This document shows positions 46,527-55,747 of a stretch of 64,000 nt of DNA, in pieces (the first letter of the stretch is position 1; every line of letters begins with the position of its first letter). A model generated the notes under the pieces. The model had not been told where the DNA came from. It ran no database searches and worked only from the letters and a program-made list of their open reading frames with translations. The stretch is from NCBI RefSeq assembly GCF_003254055.1, contig NZ_QKZT01000021.1, positions 23,752 to 87,751 on the forward strand, read 5' to 3'. Made by a program: the position numbers and the translations under genes. The DNA comes from Algoriphagus chordae. GTDB taxonomy: Bacteria; Bacteroidota; Bacteroidia; Cytophagales; Cyclobacteriaceae.

Positions 46527-47954
46527 ATGAAAGAAATAGTAGAAGCTATTAATGCAGTTGTATGGAGTAATGCACTGATTTTTCTTTGCTTGGCGGCAGG
46601 AGTATATTTCTCCTTTGCCACCAAATTCCTTCAGGTCACTTATCTGAAAGAAATGGTTTACCTCCTATTCAAAGGAGAATCATCCAAAAGAGGAGTATCC
46701 TCATTTCAAGCATTCGCAATTGCCATATCAGGAAGAGTGGGAACAGGAAATATCGCAGGTGTAGCTACTGCAATAGCTATGGGAGGACCAGGAGCTATCT
46801 TTTGGATGTGGGTAATCGCATTCCTAGGAGCAGCTTCCGCTTTTGTAGAATCTACCCTTGGCCAAATCTACAAGGAAGTCAATAATGGCGAGTACAGAGG
46901 TGGACCGGCTTATTATATAGAAAAAGGAATTGGTAAAAAATGGTATGCAATGCTTTTCGCTTTTGCCACCATCCTAGCCACTGCCGTATTTATGCCGGGC
47001 GTACAGAGTAATAGTATTGCCTTGAGCATGGCCAATGCCTTTGATATTCCAGTCATGTGGACAGGAATAATCATCACCGCATTGATGGGTTTGATCATCC
47101 TGGGCGGGGTCAAAAGAATTAGTAAAGTAGCAGAAATTGTCATTCCATTTATGGCTGGAGCTTATATCCTCATGGCTGTTGTGATTATCTCTATCAACAT
47201 CACCGAAGTGCCTGAAATCTTCGCTTTGATCATAAAATCAGCATTCAATATGGAAGCTGCTTTCTCTGGAGTATTTGGTATGGCTATCGCTTGGGGTGTC
47301 AAAAGGGGGATTTATTCCAACGAAGCTGGACAGGGAACAGCTCCTCACGCAGCCGCTGCCGCTGAAGTAAGTCATCCGGTGAAACAAGGTTTGGTTCAAT
47401 CCTTCTCTGTTTATGTAGATACACTTTTCGTCTGTACTGCTACAGCATTGATGATTCTCTTCACAGGCCAATTCAATGTAGTCAATCCAGAAGGAGGATT
47501 TCTGGTTGAGAATCTACCAGGCGTGGCTTATGGCCCTGAATACACCCAGTTTGCCGTTGCTTCTCAATTCCCATCACTTGGGGCAGGATTCGTAGCAGTT
47601 TCATTGTTGTTCTTTGCATTTACCACCATCATGGCATATTACTATATCGCTGAGACCAACTTGAGTTATTTAATCAGAAAGACTCACAACAAATGGGGAA
47701 TCTGGGTACTCAGAATTGCTATACTAGCAGCTACTTTCTACGGAACGATCAAGACTGCTGAAATGGCCTGGACTATGGGTGATATAGGCGTAGGACTGAT
47801 GGCATGGTTAAACATCATAGCAATCATCCTTCTTCGTAAGCCAGCTTTCAAAGCATTGAAAGATTACCAGCGTCAGAAGAAAGAAGGCAAAGACCCAGTC
47901 TTCATTGCCAAAGATGCTGGAATTGATAATGCTGATTTCTGGGTAAAGAAATAG
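46527..47954 (+). CDS. Alanine/glycine:cation symporter (AGCS family)
   Basis: 475 aa from the ATG at MKEIVEAINAVVW; a GTG nine codons earlier is possible. There are about ten membrane helices. Family signatures are SGRVGTGNIAGVATAIAMGGPGA in two parts (GRVGTGNIAGV and AIAMGGPGAIFWMW), GGPAYYIEKG and SNEAGQGTAPHAAAAA. It imports small amino acids with sodium across the inner membrane. It is a single-gene unit with its own terminator. Confidence 0.94.
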   Translation: MKEIVEAINAVVWSNALIFLCLAAGVYFSFATKFLQVTYLKEMVYLLFKGESSKRGVSSFQAFAIAISGRVGTGNIAGVATAIAMGGPGAIFWMWVIAFLGAASAFVESTLGQIYKEVNNGEYRGGPAYYIEKGIGKKWYAMLFAFATILATAVFMPGVQSNSIALSMANAFDIPVMWTGIIITALMGLIILGGVKRISKVAEIVIPFMAGAYILMAVVIISINITEVPEIFALIIKSAFNMEAAFSGVFGMAIAWGVKRGIYSNEAGQGTAPHAAAAAEVSHPVKQGLVQSFSVYVDTLFVCTATALMILFTGQFNVVNPEGGFLVENLPGVAYGPEYTQFAVASQFPSLGAGFVAVSLLFFAFTTIMAYYYIAETNLSYLIRKTHNKWGIWVLRIAILAATFYGTIKTAEMAWTMGDIGVGLMAWLNIIAIILLRKPAFKALKDYQRQKKEGKDPVFIAKDAGIDNADFWVKK

Positions 47955-48099
47955 TTTTACCGCAGAGTCCACCGAGGATTCGTAGAGGGCGCGGTGCTAT
48001 ACTATACTTTCCCGCAAATTTGTGTGACGTTGATTTTAAATAAGGCTGAAAGCCCTAGATATCAAAGCTCAGACTAAAGGGCTGGGTAAACCAAAATTT

Positions 48100-48131
48100 A
48101 AAGCCGGCAAACTAAATTGTCGGCTTTTTTT
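48100..48131 (+). terminator. Intrinsic terminator
   Basis: AAAGCCG-gC..G-tCGGCTTT with seven T at the end, 146 bp after the symporter stop. The intervening stretch also has AGCCCT..AGGGCT (48050-48083). Confidence 0.85.
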
Positions 48132-48208
48132 GAGCTATTAGTAACAGAATTGGTATTTTGTAGTAAAAATAGCTTAGGCAAATATTGGACACCAAACTTT
48201 TCACAGAT

Positions 48209-48454
48209 ATGAAAATCAACACAAATCGACAAGCGGGCATTTTTGAGGGAGGTAAAGAAAGTTGGGAAAAGACAGCTGAATTCAGGAAGAAAGTCGCTCA
48301 AATGAAAAAACAGCTACAAGACAAGTACGAGCCAGATTTCTCATCACAGAAAAACTGGGTTAAACGCTTGATCCTCAAAACTCGTGTTTGGCTGCTAATC
48401 AGAAAAAAAATCAGCGAGTTAAAGTCTGGGGAAAATCTTCATTTTTCGAGTTAG
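48209..48454 (+). CDS. Small hypothetical protein
   Basis: 81 aa from an ATG (MKINTNRQAGIFEGG); an in-frame TTG lies eight codons upstream. It is highly charged and probably helical (KTAEFRKKVAQMKKQLQDKYE), with no signal or membrane helix. I do not recognise it. It lies between a terminator and a lipoprotein gene that follows 21 bp later in the same direction, which supports a real two-gene unit. Confidence 0.5.
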   Translation: MKINTNRQAGIFEGGKESWEKTAEFRKKVAQMKKQLQDKYEPDFSSQKNWVKRLILKTRVWLLIRKKISELKSGENLHFSS

Positions 48455-48475
48455 ACTTTATAAATTGAAGCAATT

Positions 48476-48988
48476 ATGAAAACTCTAAAAACCCTACTGG
48501 TCTGCATCTGCCTAATAAGTCTTTTAGGATGCGAAGATGATTCACATCCTTCAAATATGACCGTGGAAAGCTATGTGGAGTTATTAAAAAAAGGAGAATA
48601 CGATGCTGACCAGTTGCCGGAATTTTCTTCTCGTGACATACCGGCACTTTTAGCATATAGAAATGAGAATCAGAAAATTATAAACTTTCCTGTCAATACT
48701 CTTTCATCCTCTTTGACTTCGGAATGCCGTTTAGGAATGTTTGTTCTATGGACTATAGAATCTATTCGAGCACGTGCTACAAACTCAAAATACCTGTTTC
48801 ATACCTTCCCATCGCAAAATCCAGTAGTAGAAAATAAAGTTGATTTTGAATGGTTAGAACAAAGTGATGCGATTCATGCAGCTGTAGCAGAATCCTACTT
48901 TGACTGGTGGGAAAACAACATGAACAAAGACTTTGATCAGTTCAAAGAAATTGATCCACTTTTGAACACTGAATATCGCTGGCATTAA
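48476..48988 (+). CDS. DUF4943-like lipoprotein
   Basis: 170 aa with a lipobox (SLLGCEDD, Cys19). The body, with VESYVELLKKGEYDADQLPEF, DIPALLAYRN, NFPVNTLSS and GMFVLWTIESIRA, fits the Bacteroidetes family DUF4943 as I remember it. Function is unknown. It is probably anchored to the outer membrane facing the periplasm. Confidence 0.65.
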   Translation: MKTLKTLLVCICLISLLGCEDDSHPSNMTVESYVELLKKGEYDADQLPEFSSRDIPALLAYRNENQKIINFPVNTLSSSLTSECRLGMFVLWTIESIRARATNSKYLFHTFPSQNPVVENKVDFEWLEQSDAIHAAVAESYFDWWENNMNKDFDQFKEIDPLLNTEYRWH

Positions 48989-49068
48989 TTCTCCTGATTT
49001 CTATAAGCAAAACACAGATCACGTACCCTCTTCAAACATCAAGCTCCGATTGGAAATAACATCCCAAT

Positions 49069-49320
49069 CTACTGATACCTTTTCCTATACTCCCTTGGTG
49101 TACAGCCATTGATTTTTAGAAAAGCTGCATTAAAGCGGCTGATAGAGAATCCACAGTCAATCAACTTCCGCTAAGGAGACCAAATTTCGCAAGACAAGCT
49201 TTAAGATTTAAACTAGTTACGACTTTCATCAAAAGTTATTTACTTCTGGGATTTTGATAGGTTTATCCAGAAATGCAAGTAGTTTTTCCGCTAATACGAG
49301 AATAGATTTACGTTTAATTG
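49069..49320 (-). pseudogene. AraC-family regulator remnant
   Basis: On the reverse strand, 49069-49165 reads KLIDCGFSISRFNAAFLKIN then GCTPREYRKRYQ-stop, the second HTH and tail of an AraC regulator. About 60 bp upstream, 49229-49320 reads RKSILVLAEKLLAFLDKPIK then IPEVNNF-stop, which resembles the linker and start of the first HTH. The two pieces are separated by stops and a frame break, and the N-terminal sensor is gone. It lies directly beside the DUF1593/pectate lyase genes that it may once have controlled. Confidence 0.75.
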
Positions 49321-49353
49321 AAGAAAACCCTTATTTGACCTAGAAAACCCTCC

Positions 49354-50739
49354 ATGAAAACTTGGCTTACAATTTTACTATTCGTCACATTCACTTCACT
49401 TTTTGCGCAGCAAAATCAAAAGAAAGCGACACCAAAACCGAGAATTGTTGTATTGACGGATGTCTCTACCTGGGAAACTGATGATAGTGAATCACTAGTC
49501 AGACTGCTTGTCCATGCGGATTTATATGAAATCGAAAGTATAATTTTCACCACAGGTTGGAGTCTGGACAAAACCCGGGATGATTTCATGGATTTGATTC
49601 ATGATGCCATAGATGCCTATGAAAAAGATCTTCCAAATCTTATGAAGCGCTCCAATCAAAAGGACTTTCTGGCAGATGAATCTAAGCAAAAAATAGGTTA
49701 CTGGCCAAGTCCGGATTATTTGCGAAGCATCACTGTATTTGGCAGCAAAAATAGAGGCTTCAAGTTCATCGGGGAAGACAATAACTCTCCTGGAAGTGAT
49801 CTGATCATCAAACTTGCAGATGAGTCAGATGAGCGCCCTCTTTGGATTACCGTTTGGGGAGGTGGAAATACCCTAGCCCAAGCAATTTGGCAAGTTCAAC
49901 AAACTAGATCTGAAGCGGAATTGAAGACATTCCTCCACAAAGTCCCAACCTATACCATCACGGATCAAGATAGAGATCAGAAAACTGATTTTGCGATTAG
50001 TTCACACCAATGGATGAGAAGGGAGTTTTCTGAGGATTTACTCTTTATATGGGATGAATCTGCCTGGAAATATCAAAATGGAACAGGAAAAAGTAATTGG
50101 GAAAAATATGCTGCGGATATCCAGACTCATGGCAATCTAGGCAAAGTCTATCCCAAATATAAATATGGCGTAGAAGGTGATACACCCGCTTTTTTTCACA
50201 TGATGCCAAATGGTCTAAATGACCCGATGGTTCCTTCTCAAGTGGGTTGGGGAGGTTATTTCGTAAAGGGGATAAGCGAAGATAAGGCAACGGAATCATA
50301 CACAAACTTCGAGGCGCCTGTCTATGATAAATCAAGAGAATATTCAGCCTACTTCTACCCTGCCACCTACAATAATTTTGCAGCCAGGATGGACTGGGCA
50401 CAGGACGGAAAAGGAAACCGAAATCCGATAGTTGTAGTCAATAAAAATGAGGGAATAGATATTTTACGTGTTAAGTCAAAGAAACGCGGAACTGTCATGC
50501 TTGATGCTTCCAAATCCTATGACCCCGAGAACGATGAACTGAGCTTCAAGTGGTGGATTGTGCCTGAAGCGGGTAGCTATAAAGGCGAAATATCTATACC
50601 GAATAATGAATCCAAGATCATAAAATTTGACCTACCAAAGGACTTCTCTGGCAAAACAGTCCATGTGATCTGTGAAGTAACGGACAGTGGCAGCCCTAAG
50701 CTCACCAGCTACCGAAGAATTATCATCGAAGGGAAATAA
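49354..50739 (+). CDS. DUF1593 (nucleoside-hydrolase-like, Sde182-type) secreted protein, two-domain
   Basis: 461 aa with a signal peptide (MKTWLTILLFVTFTSLFAQ). The N-terminal about 330 residues form a nucleoside-hydrolase-like Rossmann domain: RIVVLTDVSTWETDDSESLVRLL holds the Asp cluster that binds calcium in that fold, followed by WITVWGGGNTLAQAIW. The last 100 or so residues (GTVMLDASKSYDPENDELSFKWW) form a beta-sandwich/cadherin-like domain as in Sde182-type carbohydrate-binding proteins. It is followed 12 bp later by a shorter paralogue and then a pectate lyase, suggesting a role in plant-type polysaccharide breakdown. Confidence 0.82.
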   Translation: MKTWLTILLFVTFTSLFAQQNQKKATPKPRIVVLTDVSTWETDDSESLVRLLVHADLYEIESIIFTTGWSLDKTRDDFMDLIHDAIDAYEKDLPNLMKRSNQKDFLADESKQKIGYWPSPDYLRSITVFGSKNRGFKFIGEDNNSPGSDLIIKLADESDERPLWITVWGGGNTLAQAIWQVQQTRSEAELKTFLHKVPTYTITDQDRDQKTDFAISSHQWMRREFSEDLLFIWDESAWKYQNGTGKSNWEKYAADIQTHGNLGKVYPKYKYGVEGDTPAFFHMMPNGLNDPMVPSQVGWGGYFVKGISEDKATESYTNFEAPVYDKSREYSAYFYPATYNNFAARMDWAQDGKGNRNPIVVVNKNEGIDILRVKSKKRGTVMLDASKSYDPENDELSFKWWIVPEAGSYKGEISIPNNESKIIKFDLPKDFSGKTVHVICEVTDSGSPKLTSYRRIIIEGK

Positions 50740-50751
50740 CTAGTTAACGCA

Positions 50752-51756
50752 TTGAAAATTAATTGCTCAAAATCTTTCTTGATCTTCCTGCTTCTAGGAG
50801 CATTTCAAATGGATTCATTTGCGCAGTACCGCGTGATTGTATCTTCCGACTTCCCTCCTATTCCAGTGACCAACAGTGATCCTGATGATGTGCAATCCAT
50901 GGTGCGCTTTTTACTTTACACCAACGAACTGGAGGTGGAAGCCTTAATAGCTTCAGCAGGTACATTTAATATGGTTGCCAATAAAGGAAATATTCTAAAT
51001 GTCCTGGATCAATACGATCTCGTAGATGAGACTTTGAGAAAGAAAGACTCTATGTTCCCTACTGCTGATTTCCTGAGATCAGTGACTTTTGAAGGCCTAG
51101 GAAACAACCATCACATTGAAATAAAGTGGGGTTGCGGAAAGCAGCTCTGGTCAGATATTATTGGCCCCGGAAAAAACAGCGAAGCATCAGATGTAATTAT
51201 AGCTATCGCTGATAAACCAGACCCCAGACCCGTTTATATAGGTGTTTGGGGTGGAGCACGTGAAGTTGCTCAAGCTATTTGGCAGGTGCAAAACAGCAGA
51301 ACTAAGGAAGAACTGGAAGTTTTTTTAGATAAGATTCGAATTTTTCTAATTGGATGTCAAGATGCTTCCCATAGCTGGCTGATGGACAATTATCCAAATT
51401 TATATATTATAGAATCGAAGACTACTTACCAAGGCATGTTCGGTGTAGGGACACAAGAATGGGCTGAAACTAATATCATCAAAGATCACGGACCACTGGG
51501 GGCAATTTACCCACCAAAAGCAATGGCTGGATCTGGAGTAATAGAAGGAGATTCTCCATCTTTTCTTTACCTGCTCAGTGCTAATAGAGGTTTAAATGAC
51601 CCTGAAGATCCCACACAGGAGAGTTGGGGCGGGCAATATGTGAGAAATGGTGACACCAACCATTTTATTGACGGCCCAGGCCCTATATCAATTTCAAAAT
51701 GGAAGAATGCATTTCAATTAGACTTTCAAAAACGGGCAGATTGGATGTTGCCATAA
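50752..51756 (+). CDS. DUF1593 (nucleoside-hydrolase-like) secreted protein, single domain
   Basis: 334 aa, begun at a TTG that opens a good signal peptide (MKINCSKSFLIFLLLGAFQM..FAQ); no ATG gives a better one. It has the same core as the upstream gene (RVIVSSDFPPIPVTNSDPDD, VYIGVWGGAREVAQAIWQVQ, GDSPSFLYLL) but lacks the C-terminal beta domain. The lead Asp motif differs (PVTNSDPDD), keeping the DPDD cluster. The two genes are tandem paralogues and probably share a transcript. Confidence 0.8.
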   Translation: MKINCSKSFLIFLLLGAFQMDSFAQYRVIVSSDFPPIPVTNSDPDDVQSMVRFLLYTNELEVEALIASAGTFNMVANKGNILNVLDQYDLVDETLRKKDSMFPTADFLRSVTFEGLGNNHHIEIKWGCGKQLWSDIIGPGKNSEASDVIIAIADKPDPRPVYIGVWGGAREVAQAIWQVQNSRTKEELEVFLDKIRIFLIGCQDASHSWLMDNYPNLYIIESKTTYQGMFGVGTQEWAETNIIKDHGPLGAIYPPKAMAGSGVIEGDSPSFLYLLSANRGLNDPEDPTQESWGGQYVRNGDTNHFIDGPGPISISKWKNAFQLDFQKRADWMLP

Positions 51757-51849
51757 GTATATATCATTTACTAGTAGCAATCAGAGCTACATTAATACTA
51801 TAAATCAAAATTACTCTTACGAGTATAGAAATAGTAAAACGATAAACCA

Positions 51850-52947
51850 ATGAAAATCAGACTCATATTCACATTAATCCTGGTATTTACCTTATCCATA
51901 ACCCAAGCGCAGGAGACAAATTATCTCAGTATGAGATGGAAGGATGTGGCTACCAAAATGCCTGAAGCTTGGTACGGTTCAGACGAAGCAAAAGCTGTTG
52001 CCGAGAATGTACTGCTCAGCCAAAAGGAAATTGGTGGCTGGGAGAAAAACAAGGATTTTCATCAACCATTATCCGACTCAGAAAAAGCTAAAATCAAAGC
52101 CAACAAAGCTAAGATCGGTGCAACATTCGATAACGGAGCGACGATCAGCGAATTGAGATTTCTGGCGAATGTATATGCCCAAAATCAAGATCCTCGCTAC
52201 AAAGATTCTTTTGAAAAGGGCTTGAATTACATCTTCATTGCCCAGTATGACAATGGCGGATGGCCACAGTTTTTCCCCGTACGCACAGGGTCTGTTGCCT
52301 ATTCTGGACACATCACTTACAATGATGACGCGATGGTAAATACCATGAAGTTTCTCAGAGAGATTTACTCAGCAGATCAAGCCTACGCAGCATTAAAACT
52401 AGATCCAAAAATGATTGCCAAAGCTCAGAAATCATTTGATGCAGGGATTGACTGCATTCTCAAAACTCAAATCGTCGTGGACGGCTCCCCTACTGTTTGG
52501 TGTGCACAACATGATGAAAAAACCCTTGCTCCTGCTAAGGCTCGCTCCTATGAACTTGCTTCCTTTAGCGGTTCGGAATCCGTAGGTATCGTTCAGCTAT
52601 TGATGGAACTGGACAATCCTTCAACGGAAGTGATTGCTTCCATAGATGGAGCAGTCAACTGGTTTGAAACGCACAAAATCGAAGGAATCAAAGTAGAAAC
52701 CGAAATCAATGCTGATGGCAAAAAGAATAGAATCGTGGTTTCTGACCCGAGTGCTCCAGCACTATGGGCGCGCTTTTATGATCTAGACACAGAAAAGCCA
52801 TACTTCTGCGACCGTGATGGTATCAAGAAAAACTCCCTTTCTGAAATCGGCTACGAGCGACGCAATGGCTACAGTTGGTACACTAACGCTCCAGAAAAAC
52901 TTTTGAAAGAATATCCTGCTTGGAAAGAGAAAATAGCAAATAACTAG
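51850..52947 (+). CDS. pelA: Pectate lyase, polysaccharide lyase family 10
   Basis: 365 aa with a signal peptide (MKIRLIFTLILVFTLSITQAQ). The alpha/alpha-toroid PL10 fold is indicated by QKEIGGWEKNKDF, ATFDNGATISELRFLA, QYDNGGWPQFFPVR, ITYNDDAMV, WCAQHDEKTLAPAKARSYEL and FCDRDGIKKN. Asp in TYNDDAM and Arg in PAKARSYE are the likely catalytic and substrate residues. It cleaves polygalacturonate by beta-elimination in the periplasm. It lies 93 bp after the DUF1593 pair and ends in a terminator. Confidence 0.9.
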   Translation: MKIRLIFTLILVFTLSITQAQETNYLSMRWKDVATKMPEAWYGSDEAKAVAENVLLSQKEIGGWEKNKDFHQPLSDSEKAKIKANKAKIGATFDNGATISELRFLANVYAQNQDPRYKDSFEKGLNYIFIAQYDNGGWPQFFPVRTGSVAYSGHITYNDDAMVNTMKFLREIYSADQAYAALKLDPKMIAKAQKSFDAGIDCILKTQIVVDGSPTVWCAQHDEKTLAPAKARSYELASFSGSESVGIVQLLMELDNPSTEVIASIDGAVNWFETHKIEGIKVETEINADGKKNRIVVSDPSAPALWARFYDLDTEKPYFCDRDGIKKNSLSEIGYERRNGYSWYTNAPEKLLKEYPAWKEKIANN

Positions 52948-52951
52948 TTGG

Positions 52952-52980
52952 AAAGTCGACAATTATTTGTCGGCTTTTTT
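52952..52980 (+). terminator. Terminator after pectate lyase
   Basis: AGTCGACAA..TTGTCGGCT around a short ATTA loop (one mismatch), then six T. Confidence 0.85.
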
Positions 52981-53035
52981 GCTTAAGGGCCAGTTTCGTC
53001 CCAATTGGAAATCTCAAAAATAATAGAAACTGATC

Positions 53036-53069
53036 TTGTACTAAAGCACAGCTATTCTGCCTAGTTTTG
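53036..53069 (+). promoter_or_regulatory. Putative promoter of the small membrane protein gene
   Basis: TTG at 53036 and TAGTTTTG at 53062-53069 (TAnnTTTG) with a 23-base spacer, 24 bases before the ATG at 53093. The spacer is at the long end of the accepted range. Confidence 0.45.
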
Positions 53070-53092
53070 ATGAAATTCACTGGAGTTAAAAC

Positions 53093-53512
53093 ATGGAGAT
53101 TAAAAACAAAACAATCACTTACGGTTTCATAGCAGCTGGACTGATGAATATTGGAGGGGTTTTAATCTTTTCGAGATTCTTCACAAATGCCACCATAGGC
53201 AAATTTGACCCTTTAGTAATGTCGAACTTTGGACTTTTGATGATCCTGGTTTGGGGACTTGCTTACCTGTCCGTTGCCAAAGATTTTACCAAGGTCAATT
53301 GGCTGATCGCTGTTTTCGCAGTTGAGAAATTCATCTATGGCTTCGTCTGGACAAAATGGTTGCTGAACAACGATCTCGCTGCAGTCTATGCTGAAGACGC
53401 CATGGCTGGAATCTTCTACACCATCTATGGCGCTAACGATTGGCTATTTTTCGGCTTTTTCTCTTATGTATTCTTAAAAAACCTGTTGAAAAAGGACAAA
53501 TCAAGCAAGTAA
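53093..53512 (+). CDS. Small four-helix membrane protein
   Basis: 139 aa with four predicted membrane helices (TYGFIAAGLMNIGGVLIF, FGLLMILVWGLAYLSV, WLIAVFAVEKFIYGFVW, GANDWLFFGFFSYVFL). It has a short charged C-terminal tail. I recognise no named family. It is a probable inner-membrane protein of unknown role, in a single-gene unit. Confidence 0.68.
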   Translation: MEIKNKTITYGFIAAGLMNIGGVLIFSRFFTNATIGKFDPLVMSNFGLLMILVWGLAYLSVAKDFTKVNWLIAVFAVEKFIYGFVWTKWLLNNDLAAVYAEDAMAGIFYTIYGANDWLFFGFFSYVFLKNLLKKDKSSK

Positions 53513-53674
53513 CAAAATGCCAACAAATCCCAGCACAAAAACCTACATCTAGTTACTTTTCAGACAGTTAACTACATTTCTATTGTCGGGCTTCTAAACA
53601 AGTATTTCAGACAAGGAACCAACTCAGTTTTTAACTCATTGAAGGACTAAGTATCGAATCGAAAGAACCAATTT

Positions 53675-55534
53675 ATGGAAAGCAATAAAGTAACAAATTA
53701 CATCAAAGAGGTTATTAAGAACATGCCATCGGACTGGCTAAATCTAACAACCCATAGACTAGATATCTATGATGAAGAGTTGGCCAAAACTCAATTCTTA
53801 GAGCAGTTTGAAAGCTTGTTTCAGGCCAATAATGCTACTTCCGAAGCCCTAAATAATTTACCTACTGCGTATGATTACATTCGGCTAGGTCATCCCTTAT
53901 CCTGTGTGCTAGAATGGGCTATTGCTAAGCAGCACCAATTAAAAGCGGAAAACGTAATCAGTTTTTCATCCCAAACGGCACCAATTCTGGCGGTTTTAAG
54001 GAAAAACTTATTTACTAAAAAAGATACCCAAATAGTTTACAGCGCTGAATTACCTCACTTTTTTGATGCAGAAATTCTGCGAAGCGTTTACGGCTATTCC
54101 TTTCAGCTAAGTCATGTAAATAAGAATGAAGATATACCTGCATTCAAGGGTAGTACTATTTTCATTTCTCAGGAAGAGGATACTAGCAATTTCAATCTCA
54201 CACCAAACAAGCTAACCGCAAGTGTAGATTTTTATATAAACCTTCATCAGGGGCTTGGATCTATATTACTGGTAAATGGTAAGGACAATGAAACATATAT
54301 CTCCGAAATCCAGCACGTCAGAAGAAGAGAGACTATTGCCATGACGCCTATCAATTGTCATTTTGCCTTACAATCACTAGTTGAAAATTCTGCTTTAGTG
54401 AAATCTGAAAACGATTCAGAGACAAACAGGATCAGTGTTCAAGACTCGCTCAAGGAGATTACTAATACTAGCTTAAAACCCCTGCTTGGATCTAGCGGAT
54501 TGTCTATGCAATATGCGATTATGATGGGGCTGGTTCATGATGCGCTGGAAAACCATCAAGGCAAAGCGATCAAATTCATCGTTCCACCAAACTGCTACGG
54601 TGGCACAAACGACCAAGCGCGACGGGTTGCTGCGTGCATTGAAGAAGTTGAAGTGGTTGATTTGCCTGTGGATGGCGCTAACGACATGGTGCAAAGTATT
54701 GCTAGCATCTTGGATAAAATTGCGAGCGAAGATGCGATTCCATACATCATCGCTGAAATCCCTACAAATCCTAGAGTTGAAGTTCCTGATCTTCAAAAAT
54801 TAAAAGCTGTTTTGAGCCAAACGCGTAAAACTGCATCTGGTGAAACTGCTTTAGCACCTGTGTTTATTTTAGATCAAACCTTTTGTCCTAATGTGCACTT
54901 TTTAGCTGAGGGCGAAACACTCTCTACGATTAGAGCTATCTCTTATGCCAGTGGATCCAAATTCCCAAGTGGCGGAAAATGTACTGCCGGCTACTGCGTA
55001 GGAAATGATAAAGCAGAAGGCTTGATGGGGAAAATTGAAAAGCATCTAAAACTTTGCGATAACGAAGCTACCAACCTTCAGATGGAGATTTTGGCGAAGC
55101 AATTACCTTCGATGAACCAACGGATTAAGGATGCATATGAGAATACACGTGAATTTGTAAACTTCATACAGGAGACTTTGCCTACCGCAAAAATCAATTT
55201 TGTATCAGAAGAACTGGCCGAACAAGGATTTATGCCATCGGTATTTTCACTGGATCTACCTACCAAAGGGGATACTGCCGAAGAAAAAGAAAATTACAAG
55301 CGAGCATTGAATCTTAAATTGATCAATATGATGATCACCGAAATCCCTAATGAAAGCAAGTACTGCGTGAGTTATGGGCAGTTGAAAGGATGCTATTGGA
55401 CTATACCCGCTACCTCTACTCAAGGGACAACCAAAGAAGCTGACAAAGATTACATTGCCCGGGTGTCGCTCTCTCCTACTATGGATCTTGAGCTGCACAA
55501 AAAAGTCTTTCTACGGTTTGTTGAAGAGATTTGA
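53675..55534 (+). CDS. Cys/Met-metabolism PLP-dependent enzyme with degenerate N-terminal copy
   Basis: 619 aa, about 200 more than the family norm. The C-terminal 360 residues form a fold type I PLP domain with FIVPPNCYGGTNDQARRVA (cofactor phosphate region), PVFILDQTF and the Schiff-base lysine in ISYASGSKFPSGGKCTAGYC. The N-terminal about 250 residues also look like this fold (ISFSSQTAPILAVLRK, STIFISQEED, NLHQGLGSILLVNGKDN, TPINCHFALQSL) but have no lysine at the expected place (INLHQG). It resembles cystathionine lyase/synthase relatives; the reaction is uncertain. Confidence 0.75.
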   Translation: MESNKVTNYIKEVIKNMPSDWLNLTTHRLDIYDEELAKTQFLEQFESLFQANNATSEALNNLPTAYDYIRLGHPLSCVLEWAIAKQHQLKAENVISFSSQTAPILAVLRKNLFTKKDTQIVYSAELPHFFDAEILRSVYGYSFQLSHVNKNEDIPAFKGSTIFISQEEDTSNFNLTPNKLTASVDFYINLHQGLGSILLVNGKDNETYISEIQHVRRRETIAMTPINCHFALQSLVENSALVKSENDSETNRISVQDSLKEITNTSLKPLLGSSGLSMQYAIMMGLVHDALENHQGKAIKFIVPPNCYGGTNDQARRVAACIEEVEVVDLPVDGANDMVQSIASILDKIASEDAIPYIIAEIPTNPRVEVPDLQKLKAVLSQTRKTASGETALAPVFILDQTFCPNVHFLAEGETLSTIRAISYASGSKFPSGGKCTAGYCVGNDKAEGLMGKIEKHLKLCDNEATNLQMEILAKQLPSMNQRIKDAYENTREFVNFIQETLPTAKINFVSEELAEQGFMPSVFSLDLPTKGDTAEEKENYKRALNLKLINMMITEIPNESKYCVSYGQLKGCYWTIPATSTQGTTKEADKDYIARVSLSPTMDLELHKKVFLRFVEEI

Positions 55535-55747
55535 ATATAAGAAGTAGTTCCATAGCTTATTTGCTTTACAGGACGGAAGACCGATAACAGGTGACCGAAG
55601 TGGCCTAAAACCTAGAGTTTAACCTAATTTTAGTTGCTTTTGGATCTTTGCTGGCAAAGAAGCGGATACACATAATCATTTTGAATCACCTATACTCAAA
55701 CCAATAAAAGAAGGTCTTTTGCATAGCGAACTCAACCGGAGAAACAA

